Shown here: in pieces, positions 10,649-19,942 of the stretch
How positions within the stretch are numbered: the first letter of the stretch is position 1
How the letters are laid out: the number at the start of each line of letters is the position of its first letter
DNA from: Oceanimonas sp. GK1
GTDB taxonomy: Bacteria; Pseudomonadota; Gammaproteobacteria; Enterobacterales; Aeromonadaceae
Assembly: GCF_000243075.1 (NCBI RefSeq)
Contig: NC_016745.1
Location: forward strand, 2,125,001-2,189,000
Direction of reading: 5' to 3'
Length of the DNA: 64,000 nucleotides
Translations under genes and position numbers: made by a program
Notes under the pieces: generated by a model
Databases searched by the model: none
What the model was told of the DNA's origin: nothing
The model's input: the letters and a program-made list of their open reading frames with translations, nothing else

Positions 10649-11485
10649 TCAGTCCAGATCCGCCGCGCTGTGTCGCTCTTCCAGTTGTTCCGCTTCATCA
10701 CCCCAGACCCGGTTCACCCGGCGGCCGCGTTGTACGGCGGGGCGGGCGTCGATGGCGCGGGCCCAGCGCTGCACATTGGGATAATCGGACACCGACAGAA
10801 ACTCCGCCGCATCGTACAGCCTGCCCAGCACCAGGGCGCCATACCAGGGCCAGATGGCAATGTCGGCAATGCTGTAGTGCTCACCGGCAATAAAGGGCCG
10901 TTCGGCCAGCTGGCGCTCCAGCACATCGAGCTGGCGCTTGGCTTCCATGGCAAAGCGGTTGATGGGGTATTCCAGCTTTTCCGGCGCATAGGCATAAAAA
11001 TGGCCAAAGCCACCGCCCAGGTAGGGGGCCGAGCCCATCTGCCAGAACAGCCAGTTCATGACCTCGGTTTTGGCCGCGACATCGGTGGGCAGCATGGCGC
11101 CGAATTTTTCCGCCAGATACAGCAGGATGGAGCCGGACTCAAACACCCGCACCGGTGGTTCGCTGCTGTTATCCAGCAGCGCCGGTATCTTGGAGTTGGG
11201 GTTTACCTGCACAAAGCCGGATGAGAACTGATCGCCCTCGCCGATGCGGATCAGCCAGGCGTCATATTCGGCACCGCTGTGGCCCAGGGCCAGCAGCTCT
11301 TCCAGCATGATGGTGACTTTTACGCCATTGGGGGTGGCCAGGGAATAGAGCTGCAGCGGGTGCTTGCCCACGGGGAGCGCCTTGTCATGGGTGGGGCCAG
11401 CGACCGGCCGGTTGATATTGGCAAACTCGCCGCCATTGGTTTTGTCCCAGGTCCAGACGTTCGGGGGGGTGTACGAAACGGTCAT
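10649..11485 (-). CDS. yghU: Glutathione S-transferase, YghU type disulfide-bond oxidoreductase
   Basis: This cytoplasmic GST-fold protein is very like E. coli YghU, which binds two glutathiones and shows disulfide-bond reductase activity. It has the long N-terminal stretch typical of the Nu class (VWTWDK...GGEFANINRPVAG), a thioredoxin-like domain with TPNGVKVTIMLEELLAL, and an alpha-helical domain. The ATG at 11485 is chosen because AGGAG (11494-11498) is 8 nt upstream of it; the ATG at 11491 would leave only 2 nt. That gives 278 residues. It is divergent from the MetR-like regulator and shares a 137-bp gap containing a MetR-type box. Confidence 0.92.
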   Translation of the reverse strand: MTVSYTPPNVWTWDKTNGGEFANINRPVAGPTHDKALPVGKHPLQLYSLATPNGVKVTIMLEELLALGHSGAEYDAWLIRIGEGDQFSSGFVQVNPNSKIPALLDNSSEPPVRVFESGSILLYLAEKFGAMLPTDVAAKTEVMNWLFWQMGSAPYLGGGFGHFYAYAPEKLEYPINRFAMEAKRQLDVLERQLAERPFIAGEHYSIADIAIWPWYGALVLGRLYDAAEFLSVSDYPNVQRWARAIDARPAVQRGRRVNRVWGDEAEQLEERHSAADLD

Positions 11486-11576
11486 GTTCATGGCTCCTTT
11501 ATCGTTAATGACAAGAAAGGTAGAGGGAAGTGGTGACTTTTAACAATGAAAATAATGTTATATTACGCAAAATTTA

Positions 11577-11589
11577 TGAATTATTTTCA
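11577..11589. promoter_or_regulatory. MetR-type operator upstream of metR
   Basis: TGAA-TTATT-TTCA matches the MetR consensus TGAANNWNNTTCA exactly. It lies 33 bp before the metR start in the metR/yghU divergent gap, where autoregulation is expected for a LysR-type regulator. Confidence 0.65.
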
Positions 11590-11622
11590 TAAAAATAAAG
11601 CGCTAAACACCGGAGTCAGGCA

Positions 11623-12507
11623 ATGTTGGAGCGGTTTCACCTTGAAGTACTGGCAGCCATCAAAGAGCAGGGGACCTTAACCCAGGCGGCCGAATCGTTG
11701 AATTTATCCCAGTCGGCATTGAGTCACAGCATCAAAAAACTGGAAGGTCAGATCAACACGCCGGTCTGGCAAAAAGAAGGCCGAAGCTTGCGTCTGACCC
11801 ATGCCGGTGAGCAAATTTTAACCCTGGCCAACCGGGTGTTGCCGCAGTTTAAGCACACCGAACACCTGCTGCGCCAGATAGCCACCGGCGAAATGGGCTC
11901 ACTGCGCATTGGCATGGAGTGCCACCCTTGCTATCAGTGGCTGTTAAAAGTCATTGAGCCCTATCTGGAAAAGTGGCCAAACGTGGATATTGACGTCAAG
12001 CAGGAATTTCAGTTTGGTGGACTGGGGGCGCTGCACAGCTACGAGATAGATATTCTGGTCACACCGGATCCCCTCTATAAGCCCCAGCTGACTTTTATAC
12101 CGGTGTTTGACTACGAACACCGGCTCGTCGTTTCCTCTTCTCACCCCCTTGCCACGCAACGCTCGGTTCTACCCGAACAGCTCGCTGAAGAGGTGTTGTT
12201 CAGTTATCCGGTAGAGCCTGAGCGGCTCGACATCTACAGCCAGTTTCTGAACCCGGCCAAATGCACGGTCAAAAAACACAAAACCATTGAAACCACGGAA
12301 ATCATGTTGCAGATGGTGGCCGCTGGCCGGGGCGTTTGTGCACTGCCGGGCTGGCTGGTGGATGAGTTTGCCCAAAAACTGGCCATTAAAAGTCTCAGGT
12401 TTGGTCAGGCTGGCATCAAAAAACAAATCTTTCTGGGGGTGCGAAAGGGCGAAGAACACATCGGCTACCTGAGCGACTTTATTGCGCTGGCGCAGCACAT
12501 TCGCTAA
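11623..12507 (+). CDS. metR: LysR-type transcriptional regulator, MetR-like
   Basis: This 294-residue LysR-family regulator has an N-terminal winged helix-turn-helix (residues 3-60, TLTQAAESLNLSQSALSHSIKKLE) and a C-terminal effector-binding domain. The body (IGMECHPCYQWL, FGGLGALHSYEIDILVTPDP) resembles MetR, which activates methionine synthesis genes with homocysteine as co-effector. Exact MetR-type boxes lie just upstream of this gene and upstream of mesX, which supports the call. It stands directly before the mesX-mesD pair and probably activates it. The symbol depends on this context as well as on resemblance. Confidence 0.87.
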   Translation: MLERFHLEVLAAIKEQGTLTQAAESLNLSQSALSHSIKKLEGQINTPVWQKEGRSLRLTHAGEQILTLANRVLPQFKHTEHLLRQIATGEMGSLRIGMECHPCYQWLLKVIEPYLEKWPNVDIDVKQEFQFGGLGALHSYEIDILVTPDPLYKPQLTFIPVFDYEHRLVVSSSHPLATQRSVLPEQLAEEVLFSYPVEPERLDIYSQFLNPAKCTVKKHKTIETTEIMLQMVAAGRGVCALPGWLVDEFAQKLAIKSLRFGQAGIKKQIFLGVRKGEEHIGYLSDFIALAQHIR

Positions 12508-12577
12508 CCACTCAGCGCTCAGGGCCTGCACACCTTGCCTCCGCTTGCCGGAGTGCGCCTTCTTATATCAAAAACCA

Positions 12578-12590
12578 TGAAAATTGTTCA
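12578..12590. promoter_or_regulatory. MetR-type operator upstream of mesX
   Basis: TGAA-AATTG-TTCA matches TGAANNWNNTTCA exactly. It is centred about 55 bp upstream of a possible -10 box (TATAAC, 12636-12641), a normal position for a LysR-type activator site. Confidence 0.68.
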
Positions 12591-12731
12591 TCTATCGATG
12601 AGGTAAAATCATTTTTTTTCATGAGAACGACCCTGTATAACTTACTTAACGCTTAGCTCTAGATGTCTGGACTTCCAGAAGAGCGAGGGACAGGTTCAGG
12701 TTTTATCTCAAAAAAATGGATGGACAACAGG

Positions 12732-13712
12732 ATGAGTAACGACTTCACATTCGCGGTAAACCGCATTGCATTCGATGAACATTATCAGCCCGCAGACAGC
12801 ACCCGTGCCACCACCAATTTTGCCAACCTGGCCCGGGGAGAGCGTCGTCAGGAAAACCTGCGTAATGCCTTAACGATGATTAATAATCGTTTCAATGCCA
12901 CTGCGAATTGGGATAATCCCAAGGGAGAGCGTTACTCCGTTGAGCTTGAAATTATTTCCGTTGATATGGACATTGACAGTGAAGGCAAGGCGCACACCTT
13001 TCCCATCATTGAAATACTGAAAACCGTTATTGTTGATCACAAGACCAAAAAACGTATTGAAGGCATTGTGGGGAATAACTTCTCCTCTTATGTGCGGGAT
13101 TATGACTTCAGTGTTTTGTTGCTGGAGCACAACAAGGGCAAGCCCGGGTTCAGCATTCCGGAAAACTTTGGGGATCTCCATGGCAAGCTGTTCAAAAGCT
13201 TTGTCAATTCCAATACCTACAAGCAGCATTTTGCCAAGCAGCCGGTGATCTGCCTGAGTGTGTCCGATAACAAGACTTATCATCAGACGGAAAACCGCCA
13301 TCCCATATTGGGGGTGGAATACCTGCCCAATGAATCTTCGTTAACGGAGCAGTATTTCAAGAAGATGGGCCTGAAGGTGCGCTACTTTATGCCGCCGCAC
13401 AGCGTGGCGCCCCTGGCTTTTTACTTCTTTGGCGACTTGCTGAATGATTATACGAACCTGGAGCTGATCAGCACCATCAGCACCATGGAAGCGTTCCAGA
13501 AGATTTACCGGCCTGAAATTTATAATGCCAATGCCGTGGCTGGAAAGAGCTATAAGCCTGATCTGAATAACCCGGATCATTCGGTCACTCACATTGTGTA
13601 TGACCGGGAAGAGCGCAGCCAGCTGGCCATCAAACAGGGCAAACTTGCCGAAGAGAGCTTCATCAAGCCCTATAAGGCCATTCTTGAGCAGTGGTCTGCC
13701 AATTACGCCTGA
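12732..13712 (+). CDS. mesX: MesX (DUF1852), partner of the MesD methionine synthase
   Basis: This 326-residue protein of the DUF1852 family begins MSNDFTFAVNRIAFDEHYQP. Members are found next to mesD, and genetic work on folate-independent methionine synthases reported that MesX is needed for MesD to work; its biochemical role is not established. The start at 12732 is set by family resemblance; in-frame ATGs at 12720 and 12663 would add 4 or 23 residues. A MetR-type box lies 142 bp upstream and mesD follows after 59 bp, so the two form an operon under MetR control (inferred). No catalytic motif was recognised. Confidence 0.88.
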   Translation: MSNDFTFAVNRIAFDEHYQPADSTRATTNFANLARGERRQENLRNALTMINNRFNATANWDNPKGERYSVELEIISVDMDIDSEGKAHTFPIIEILKTVIVDHKTKKRIEGIVGNNFSSYVRDYDFSVLLLEHNKGKPGFSIPENFGDLHGKLFKSFVNSNTYKQHFAKQPVICLSVSDNKTYHQTENRHPILGVEYLPNESSLTEQYFKKMGLKVRYFMPPHSVAPLAFYFFGDLLNDYTNLELISTISTMEAFQKIYRPEIYNANAVAGKSYKPDLNNPDHSVTHIVYDREERSQLAIKQGKLAEESFIKPYKAILEQWSANYA

Positions 13713-13771
13713 AAGCATGACGCCTGAAAAACGGCGCCTGAACATTAACGAGAGCAGAAACGGAATTTATC

Positions 13772-14800
13772 ATGACAACCTTATTACCCACGTCTACCGC
13801 GGGCAGCCTGCCCAAACCCTCCTGGCTGGCCCAGCCCGAGACCCTCTGGTCCCCCTGGAAGCTGGAAGGGGAAGAGCTGATTGACGGCAAACGCGACGCA
13901 TTGCGTGTCTCGTTACAGGAGCAGCAGCATGCCGGTATTGATATTGTCAGCGACGGTGAGCAAACCCGTCAGCATTTTGTGACCACCTTTATCGAGCACC
14001 TCGACGGTGTGGATTTTGCACAGCGCAAGACCGTTAAAATCCGCAATCGTTACGAGGCCAGTGTGCCCTCGGTGGTGGGGGCGGTCAGCCGTCAGAAGCC
14101 GGTGTTTGTGGAAGATGCCAAATTCCTGCGCCGGCAAACCAGCCAGCCCATTAAATGGGCGCTGCCCGGCCCCATGACCATGATCGACACCCTGTATGAT
14201 GGGCATTATAAAAGTCGTGAAAAACTGGCCTGGGAATTTGCCAAAATCCTCAATCAGGAGGCCAGAGAGCTGGAAGCCGCCGGGGTTGATATTATCCAGT
14301 TTGATGAGCCGGCCTTTAACGTCTTCTTTGATGAGGTCAACGACTGGGGTATTGCGGCGCTGGAGCGGGCCATTGAAGGCCTCAAGTGTGAAACCGCCGT
14401 GCACATCTGCTATGGCTATGGCATCAAGGCCAATACCGACTGGAAAAAGACCCTGGGCTCCGAATGGCGGCAATATGAAGAGGTCTTTCCCAGACTGCAA
14501 AAGTCCAATATCGACATTGTGTCACTGGAATGCCAGAACTCCCATGTGCCCATGGAGCTGATTGAGCTGATTCGCGGCAAAAAGGTGATGGTGGGTGCCA
14601 TTGATGTGGCCACCAACCGCATTGAAACCCCGGAAGAAGTGGCAAATACCCTGCGCAAGGCCCTGCAGTTTGTGGATGCCGACAAGCTCTACCCCTGCAC
14701 CAACTGCGGCATGGCGCCCCTGGCCCGTGACGTGGCCAGGGGCAAACTGAATGCCCTGAGCGCCGGGGCTACCATAGTGCGCAGAGAGTTGCTGGCTTAA
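13772..14800 (+). CDS. mesD: Methionine synthase, core-MetE type (MesD family)
   Basis: This 342-residue protein corresponds only to the C-terminal catalytic barrel of cobalamin-independent methionine synthase MetE (about 750 residues); the N-terminal folate-binding half is absent. Zinc and homocysteine ligands are seen: His211 and Cys213 in VHICYGYG, a glutamate in SLECQNSH, and Cys309/Cys312 in CTNCG. Pairing with mesX (DUF1852) assigns it to the MesD class, which makes methionine from homocysteine with a methyl donor other than the usual folate; the natural donor is unsettled. It follows mesX by 59 bp and ends at a strong terminator. Confidence 0.9.
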   Translation: MTTLLPTSTAGSLPKPSWLAQPETLWSPWKLEGEELIDGKRDALRVSLQEQQHAGIDIVSDGEQTRQHFVTTFIEHLDGVDFAQRKTVKIRNRYEASVPSVVGAVSRQKPVFVEDAKFLRRQTSQPIKWALPGPMTMIDTLYDGHYKSREKLAWEFAKILNQEARELEAAGVDIIQFDEPAFNVFFDEVNDWGIAALERAIEGLKCETAVHICYGYGIKANTDWKKTLGSEWRQYEEVFPRLQKSNIDIVSLECQNSHVPMELIELIRGKKVMVGAIDVATNRIETPEEVANTLRKALQFVDADKLYPCTNCGMAPLARDVARGKLNALSAGATIVRRELLA

Positions 14801-14870
14801 GACACTGTTCTCGGGCCGGTGACGTGGATCCCCGTCGGGCTCGGGAACGGAGTTCATTAAATACACCGAG

Positions 14871-14903
14871 CAGGAGCCCGCCATGGCAGGCTCCTGTTTT
14901 TTT
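14871..14903 (+). terminator. Rho-independent terminator after mesD
   Basis: An 8-bp stem CAGGAGCC / GGCTCCTG with a 10-nt loop is followed by seven T. Confidence 0.9.
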
Positions 14904-14993
14904 GTGTCGGTAAAATCATTTTCATCATGATCTGCAGGCCGTTGCAGTACAGAATATTATTGTCAACCATAGCAACCGAGAACAGGCAGAATA

Positions 14994-15479
14994 ATGACGG
15001 ATAACCATCAGGGAAATAAAAACAGCTACCGTGTGCTCACTGTGTGCATGGGCAATATATGCCGCTCGCCCACTGCTGAGGCGGTGCTGCGCCACAAGGC
15101 GGCGCGGGCCGGGCTGGATGTGGAGGTTGATTCGGCGGGCACCATTGGCTATCACGCCGGTGCCGGGCCGGATGCGCGAGCCAGAGCGGCGGGCGAGGCG
15201 AGGGGGTATGACTTTTCCGGTATGCGCGCCCGTCAGGTCACCGTGAGTGATTTTGAGCGTTTTGATCTGGTGCTGGCGGCCGACAAGGAAAACCTGCGGG
15301 ATCTGCAGCGCTTGTGTCCGCCGGCACATGTCCACAAGGTGAAGCTGTTGCTGAGTTTTGCCGAAGGCCCCGAGCAGGAAGTGCCGGATCCCTATTATGG
15401 CGGTGAGCAGGGTTTTGAACGGGTACTGGATATGGTGGAAGCGGCCTGCGAGGGAGTGCTGAAACACCTCAAGGGTTAA
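14994..15479 (+). CDS. Low-molecular-weight protein tyrosine phosphatase
   Basis: This is a small cytoplasmic phosphatase of 161 residues with the signature CX5R(S/T): Cys18 to Arg24 in CMGNICRS, the nucleophile and phosphate-binding loop. The general acid loop is VPDPYYGG near residue 130. It could act on phosphotyrosine proteins or small phosphoesters. Low-MW phosphatases of the Wzb/Etp type sit with tyrosine kinases in capsule operons; none is here, so the gene is a stand-alone housekeeping type. Its substrate cannot be told. Confidence 0.93.
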   Translation: MTDNHQGNKNSYRVLTVCMGNICRSPTAEAVLRHKAARAGLDVEVDSAGTIGYHAGAGPDARARAAGEARGYDFSGMRARQVTVSDFERFDLVLAADKENLRDLQRLCPPAHVHKVKLLLSFAEGPEQEVPDPYYGGEQGFERVLDMVEAACEGVLKHLKG

Positions 15480-15508
15480 CCCGGGGTTTGAAGCCCTGCG
15501 TTTTGTAG

Positions 15509-15588
15509 CTGCCGATTTAGCTGGCAGAGCCTGTGCAACAGGCTTTAGATGCACAGTTGCTTTGAATTTGCGCCGGCTGAAGCGGCGC
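15509..15588. repeat. Cluster of three short inverted repeats
   Basis: The gap between the phosphatase and rne (207 bp) holds CTGCC/GGCAG (15509-15527), AGCCTG/CAGGCT (15528-15544) and GCGCCG/CGGCGC (15570-15588). The last, with the sequence CTGAAG in its loop, resembles REP-type elements of gammaproteobacteria. Apart from these and the terminator nothing else was seen in the gap. Confidence 0.55.
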
Positions 15589-15647
15589 CTACCGCGCTTA
15601 TACAAGATATTGGGTCAAGCCCGGTATGACGATAGAACAAGGTAATA

Positions 15648-15673
15648 AAAAAGGCTCCCGAAGGAGCCTTTTT
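15648..15673. terminator. Bidirectional terminator between the phosphatase and rne
   Basis: An 11-bp perfect stem AAAAAGGCTCC / GGAGCCTTTTT with a CGAA loop gives a T-run on both strands. It ends rne (minus) and may stop the phosphatase transcript (plus). Confidence 0.9.
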
Positions 15674-15686
15674 AGATCACTGCTTA

Positions 15687-18656
15687 TCAGGGCTTGGCCA
15701 TGGGGGCCGAGGCCCGGTTACGGGCACCGGTAGTGCCTCCCTGGCGGCCGCTGGTGGCAACGGGCTGACGCACCAGGGGCGGGTAGTCCGGCTTGACGTA
15801 AGGGGCGGCTTCCACCACCGGCGGCTTGGCCATGGGGGCGGATGCCTTGCGAGCACTGGCAAAACGGCCGGCAGTCACCTTGGGCTGAGTAACCGGGGCT
15901 TCCACCTTCGGCTCGGGCTTGGCTTCGGCAACCGGGGCTTCTTCCACCTTCGGCTCGGGCTTGGCTTCGATGACCGGGGCTTCTTCCACCTTTGGCTCGG
16001 GCTTGGCTTCGGTGACCGGGGCTTCTTCCACCTTCGGCTCGGGCTTGGCTTCGGCAACCGGAGCTTCTTCCACCTTTGGCTCGGGCTTGGCTTCGGCAAC
16101 CGGGGCTTCTTCCACCTTCGGCTCGGGCTTGGCTTCGGTGACCGGGGCTTCTTCCACCTTCGGCTCGGGCTTGGCTTCGGCGACCGGGGCTTCTTCCACC
16201 TTCGGCTCGGGCTTGGCTTCGGCGACCGCGGCTTCCACTTTCGGCTCGGGCTTGGTTTCGACGACCGGAGCTTCCACTTTCGGCTTTGCCTGGGCTTCAA
16301 CCACCGGAGCCTCAGCCTGCTCTTCACTGGCGACCCATTTCTCTTCACCCTGTTCGGCGATCAGGGCCGCAATGCTTTCCTCACGGCGCTGGCGACGGCT
16401 GTCCTCATTGATGCGCTTGCGCTTGGGAGCGCGCTTGTGCGGCTGAGGTTGCTCGGTACGGGCCTGGGCTTCGGGCTGCTGAGCCGGCTCGGCGGCAGGC
16501 TGGGAAGCCTGAGGGCGACCTTCGCTGTCCAGGCGCACCTTTTTACGCAGTTGGCGACGCTGACGACGCTCGGCTACCGCCTGCTCTTTGGCCTGCTCGG
16601 GCTGAGCAGCAGGCGCAGCAGTGACCTCGGCGGCACAAACAGGCTCGGCTTCCCGGGCCGGTTGCTGCTCCTGTTGCGGACGGGCGGTACGCTCGGGCTG
16701 TTGTTCGCGGCGGGGCTTGCGGCGTTCACGACGCGGGCGCTCCGGTTTTTGCTCGCTACTTTCCTGAGCGGCGGCCGGCGCGGCGGGCTTCTGGCTGCGC
16801 TCTTCGTCGCGAGGCTTGCGGTTGCGGTTGCTGCCGCGGCGGTCGCCCCGATCCCGGCGATCCCGACGGTCGTTGTCGCGGTTGCCGCGCTGGCTGCGCT
16901 CGGTACTGGCCGGGGCCGGCTCGGCCACGGCGGTTTTAGCCTGTTCGGCTCCCTTGAACCAGCCGGCAATGGCGCAGAACAGCCTGCTCAGCAGGCCGGG
17001 CTGACGAGCCTGGGGGGCTTGTTGCTGCGGCTCGGGGCGGCTAGTTGCTACCGGTGCCGGGGCCGGGGCGGAAAAGCCCTGCAGCGCCGGCTGTTCGGTT
17101 TTCTGGGCCACCTGATGCTGACGTGGCTGGTAAACTGGCTGCTCGACTTCGGTTTTCAGCTCAAAGCTGGTGACGTCTTCCACGTCGCTGCTGCGTACCC
17201 GGGTCACGTCGAAGTGGGGGGTTTCCAGCTGCTCGTTGGGAATGATGTAGATGTCGACCTTGTAGCGGTTTTCCAGGCTGGCGATGGACTTGCGCTTTTC
17301 GTTGAGCAGGTAGGCGGCCACGTCCACCGGTACCTGAGCGTGGATCTGGCCGGTGTTGTCTTTCAGCGCTTCTTCCTCGATCAGGCGCAGAATGGCCAGG
17401 GCGAGGGATTCGTTGTCGCGAATGGTGCCCTGACCCAGACAGCGGGGGCACACATGGGTGCTGGACTCGCCGAGGGAAGGACGCAGCCGCTGGCGGGACA
17501 TTTCCAGCAGACCGAAGCGGGAGATGCGACCCAGCTGAATGCGGGCGCGATCCTGGCGCACGGCGTCGCGCAGGCGGTTTTCCACTTCGCGCTGGTGGCG
17601 TACCGGGGTCATGTCGATAAAGTCGATCACCACCAGGCCACCCAGGTCGCGCAAACGCAGCTGGCGGGCGATCTCTTCCGCCGCTTCCAGGTTGGTCTGC
17701 AGGGCGGTTTCTTCAATGTCGCCGCCCTTGGTGGCGCGGGCGGAGTTGATGTCGATGGAGGTCAGTGCTTCGGTGGGGTCGATGACGATGCTGCCGCCGG
17801 AAGGCAGGCGCACTTCCCGCTGAAAGGCCGACTCGATCTGGCTTTCAATCTGGTAGTGGCTGAACATGGGCACTTCGCCCTCGTACAGCTTGATCCGGTT
17901 GACGAAGTCGGGACGCACCAGCTGAATGTGCTGCTTGGCCCGTTCAAACACCACGGGGTTGTCGATCAGGATCTCACCGATGTCCCGGCGCAGGTAATCC
18001 CGAATGGCACGCACGATGACGTTGCTTTCCTGGTGGATCAGGAAGGGGGCAGTGCGGCTTTCGGCGGCTTCCTGAATGGCGGTCCAGTGGGTCTTGAGTA
18101 CATTCAGATCCCACTCCAGCTCTTCACCGGATTTGCCCACCCCGGCGGTGCGCACAATCAGGCCCATGCCATCGGGCAGCTTGAGGCGGGACAGAGCCTC
18201 TTTCAACTCGGTGCGCTCGTCACCCTCAATGCGCCGGGAAATGCCGCCGGCGCGGGGGTTGTTGGGCATCAGTACCAGGTAGGAGCCGGCCAGACTGATA
18301 AAGGTGGTAAGGGCCGCGCCCTTGTTGCCACGCTCTTCCTTGTCGATCTGGACGATGACTTCCTGACCTTCCTTGACCACTTCCTTGATGTTGGGGCGGC
18401 CCTGGTAGGTATAACCGGCGGGGAAGTAGTTGCGGGCAATTTCCTTCAGCGGCAAAAAGCCGTGGCGCTCGGCGCCGTAGTCGACAAAGGCGGCTTCCAG
18501 ACTGGGTTCAACCCGGGTGATTTTGCCTTTGTAGATGTTGGCTTTTTTCTGCTCGTGGCCGGGGCTTTCAATATCGAGATCATACAACCTTTGCCCGTCC
18601 ACCAGGGCAACGCGCAACTCCTCTTCCTGGGTTGCGTTAATTAGCATTCTTTTCAT
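15687..18656 (-). CDS. rne: Ribonuclease E
   Basis: This is the endoribonuclease scaffold of the RNA degradosome, 989 residues. The N-terminal half has the S1 domain (about 35-125), a 5'-sensor/RNase H-like region, the catalytic aspartates in SIDINSA and [10 protein letters not shown] (about 303 and 346) and the zinc-link CPRCLGQG (about 404-411). [15 protein letters not shown] near residue 560 matches the amphipathic membrane-targeting helix. The disordered tail is basic, then carries nine KPEPKVE-containing repeats (15889-16262 on the DNA), and ends with a conserved-looking segment in which ASAPMAKP occurs twice. Partners that bind the tail cannot be read from it. The 335-bp leader probably mediates autoregulation, as in E. 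coli. Confidence 0.97.
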   Translation of the reverse strand: MKRMLINATQEEELRVALVDGQRLYDLDIESPGHEQKKANIYKGKITRVEPSLEAAFVDYGAERHGFLPLKEIARNYFPAGYTYQGRPNIKEVVKEGQEVIVQIDKEERGNKGAALTTFISLAGSYLVLMPNNPRAGGISRRIEGDERTELKEALSRLKLPDGMGLIVRTAGVGKSGEELEWDLNVLKTHWTAIQEAAESRTAPFLIHQESNVIVRAIRDYLRRDIGEILIDNPVVFERAKQHIQLVRPDFVNRIKLYEGEVPMFSHYQIESQIESAFQREVRLPSGGSIVIDPTEALTSIDINSARATKGGDIEETALQTNLEAAEEIARQLRLRDLGGLVVIDFIDMTPVRHQREVENRLRDAVRQDRARIQLGRISRFGLLEMSRQRLRPSLGESSTHVCPRCLGQGTIRDNESLALAILRLIEEEALKDNTGQIHAQVPVDVAAYLLNEKRKSIASLENRYKVDIYIIPNEQLETPHFDVTRVRSSDVEDVTSFELKTEVEQPVYQPRQHQVAQKTEQPALQGFSAPAPAPVATSRPEPQQQAPQARQPGLLSRLFCAIAGWFKGAEQAKTAVAEPAPASTERSQRGNRDNDRRDRRDRGDRRGSNRNRKPRDEERSQKPAAPAAAQESSEQKPERPRRERRKPRREQQPERTARPQQEQQPAREAEPVCAAEVTAAPAAQPEQAKEQAVAERRQRRQLRKKVRLDSEGRPQASQPAAEPAQQPEAQARTEQPQPHKRAPKRKRINEDSRRQRREESIAALIAEQGEEKWVASEEQAEAPVVEAQAKPKVEAPVVETKPEPKVEAAVAEAKPEPKVEEAPVAEAKPEPKVEEAPVTEAKPEPKVEEAPVAEAKPEPKVEEAPVAEAKPEPKVEEAPVTEAKPEPKVEEAPVIEAKPEPKVEEAPVAEAKPEPKVEAPVTQPKVTAGRFASARKASAPMAKPPVVEAAPYVKPDYPPLVRQPVATSGRQGGTTGARNRASAPMAKP
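15889..16262. repeat. 42-bp tandem repeat inside rne
   Basis: Nine near-identical units encode the 14-residue motif [14 protein letters not shown], where x is A, T or I; the first and last units are variant. Units differ mainly by third-base changes and by A/T/I at one position, which suggests expansion by slippage or unequal recombination. Confidence 0.93.
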
Positions 18657-18991
18657 TGAGTACTCTTTTTATATGTTTTTACTGTTTTTTACAGTGTTCG
18701 TGTTACCCGGAATGGCCATTTGGCTCCGACCGACACCGGCCTCGAGTCTGTCAGCGTAGTCATTACAGCCTCCCGGCTGGCTACGCATGAGGCGCATTTT
18801 TCAGGTGTGTATCACGTCAAAGGGAGGAAAGCCCAAAGGTCGCGAACCAAACGGTGTTTCCGGGGTTTGGGTGTGTGTCTCCCCAGCCGGGAAGACACGA
18901 AAATCTCATGCATTATCACACTTTACCCACAGCCTTAGCAAGGCACCATTTTTGCAGCAAAAACACCGGCTTCGGTGGTAGAATCCCGCCC
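18657..18991. other. rne/rluC divergent regulatory gap
   Basis: This 335-bp non-coding gap separates divergent rne and rluC. On the rne side it is the expected place for a long 5' leader; in E. coli that leader folds into hairpins through which RNase E controls its own mRNA. I did not derive a reliable fold here. On the rluC side an extended -10 box abuts the rluC start (see 18976-18984). Confidence 0.5.
18976..18984 (+). promoter_or_regulatory. Extended -10 promoter immediately before rluC
   Basis: TGGTAGAAT gives a TG-n-TAGAAT-like element whose -10 hexamer is 18979-18984. Transcription would start near 18991, at or next to the rluC ATG (18992), so the mRNA would be leaderless or nearly so. 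No Shine-Dalgarno sequence precedes the ATG. Confidence 0.5.
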
Positions 18992-19942
18992 ATGAAACAA
19001 GACCATCAAAGCGTGCGGCTGCTCACCATAGAGGCTGAGCATGAAGGGCAGCGCATCGACAACTTTTTACGGACTCAGCTCAAAGGCGTTCCCAAAAGCC
19101 TGATTTATCGTATTTTGCGCAAGGGTGAGGTTAGGGTTAACAAAAAGCGCATCAAGCCCGAATACAAGCTGCTGGCCGGCGATGTCATTCGCGTGCCGCC
19201 GGTGCGGGTGGCCGAACGGGAAGACGTCTTGCCGTCGGCGAAACTCGACAGCGTACAGGGCCTGGAAACGGCCATTGTGTACGAAGACGATGCCCTGCTG
19301 GTGCTGAACAAGCCCTCGGGCATGGCGGTGCATGGCGGCAGTGGCCTCAGCTTCGGGGTGATTGAAGGGCTGCGTGCCCTGCGGCCCCAGGCCCGTTTTC
19401 TGGAGCTGGTGCACCGGCTGGACCGGGACACCTCCGGCATTTTGCTGGTGGCCAAAAAGCGCAGCATGCTGCGCAGCCTGCACGAGCAGCTGCGGGAAAA
19501 AACCATGGACAAGCACTACCTGGCCCTGGTGCGTGGCCAGTGGCAGTCGCACCAGAAGGTGGTGAAGGCGCCGCTGAAGAAAAACGAGCTGGCCTCGGGC
19601 GAGCGCGTGGTGCGGGTTGATAAAGAAGGCAAGCCGTCGGAAACCCGTTTTCGCATTGTGCAGAAGTTTACCGGGGCCACCCTGGTGGAATGCAGCCCGG
19701 TCACCGGCCGTACCCATCAAATTCGCGTGCATACCCTGCACGCGGGGCACCCCATTGCCGGCGACGACAAGTACGGCGATCGTCAGTTTGATGAAAAAAT
19801 GCGGGCGCAAGGGCTGGGGCGGCTGTTTTTGCACGCCTGCCGCATTCGCTTTTATCACCCGGGTAAGGAAGAAACCATGGTGCTGGAAGCGCCCCTGGAA
19901 CCGGCCCTGAAAAAACTACTGACGCGCATGGCCGCCTCATGA
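18992..19942 (+). CDS. rluC: 23S rRNA pseudouridine 955/2504/2580 synthase
   Basis: RluC makes three pseudouridines in 23S rRNA. The 316-residue protein has an N-terminal S4 RNA-binding domain (about 15-75, with [20 protein letters not shown]) and a catalytic domain with the active-site aspartate in HRLDRDTSG (about 148). The start at 18992 ([16 protein letters not shown]) matches the E. coli N terminus. The ORF is open further upstream to 18854, but that part has no homology and would span the promoter. The HAD gene overlaps its stop by 4 nt. Confidence 0.96.
   Translation: MKQDHQSVRLLTIEAEHEGQRIDNFLRTQLKGVPKSLIYRILRKGEVRVNKKRIKPEYKLLAGDVIRVPPVRVAEREDVLPSAKLDSVQGLETAIVYEDDALLVLNKPSGMAVHGGSGLSFGVIEGLRALRPQARFLELVHRLDRDTSGILLVAKKRSMLRSLHEQLREKTMDKHYLALVRGQWQSHQKVVKAPLKKNELASGERVVRVDKEGKPSETRFRIVQKFTGATLVECSPVTGRTHQIRVHTLHAGHPIAGDDKYGDRQFDEKMRAQGLGRLFLHACRIRFYHPGKEETMVLEAPLEPALKKLLTRMAAS

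Noticed and set aside
15889-16262. Possible CRISPR array
   Set aside because: The repeats are contiguous, in frame inside rne, and have no unique spacers.
15919-16446. Plus-strand reading frame of repeated [14 protein letters not shown] units
   Set aside because: It is the antisense image of the RNase E tail repeat; G+C-rich repeats keep all frames open.
16437-18644. 735-codon open frame on the plus strand
   Set aside because: It lies fully antisense to rne, has no family features and reflects biased third positions in a high-G+C gene.
18854-18991. N-terminal extension of rluC by 46 codons
   Set aside because: The extension spans the -10 box and has no similarity to RluC; the ATG at 18992 matches the family start.
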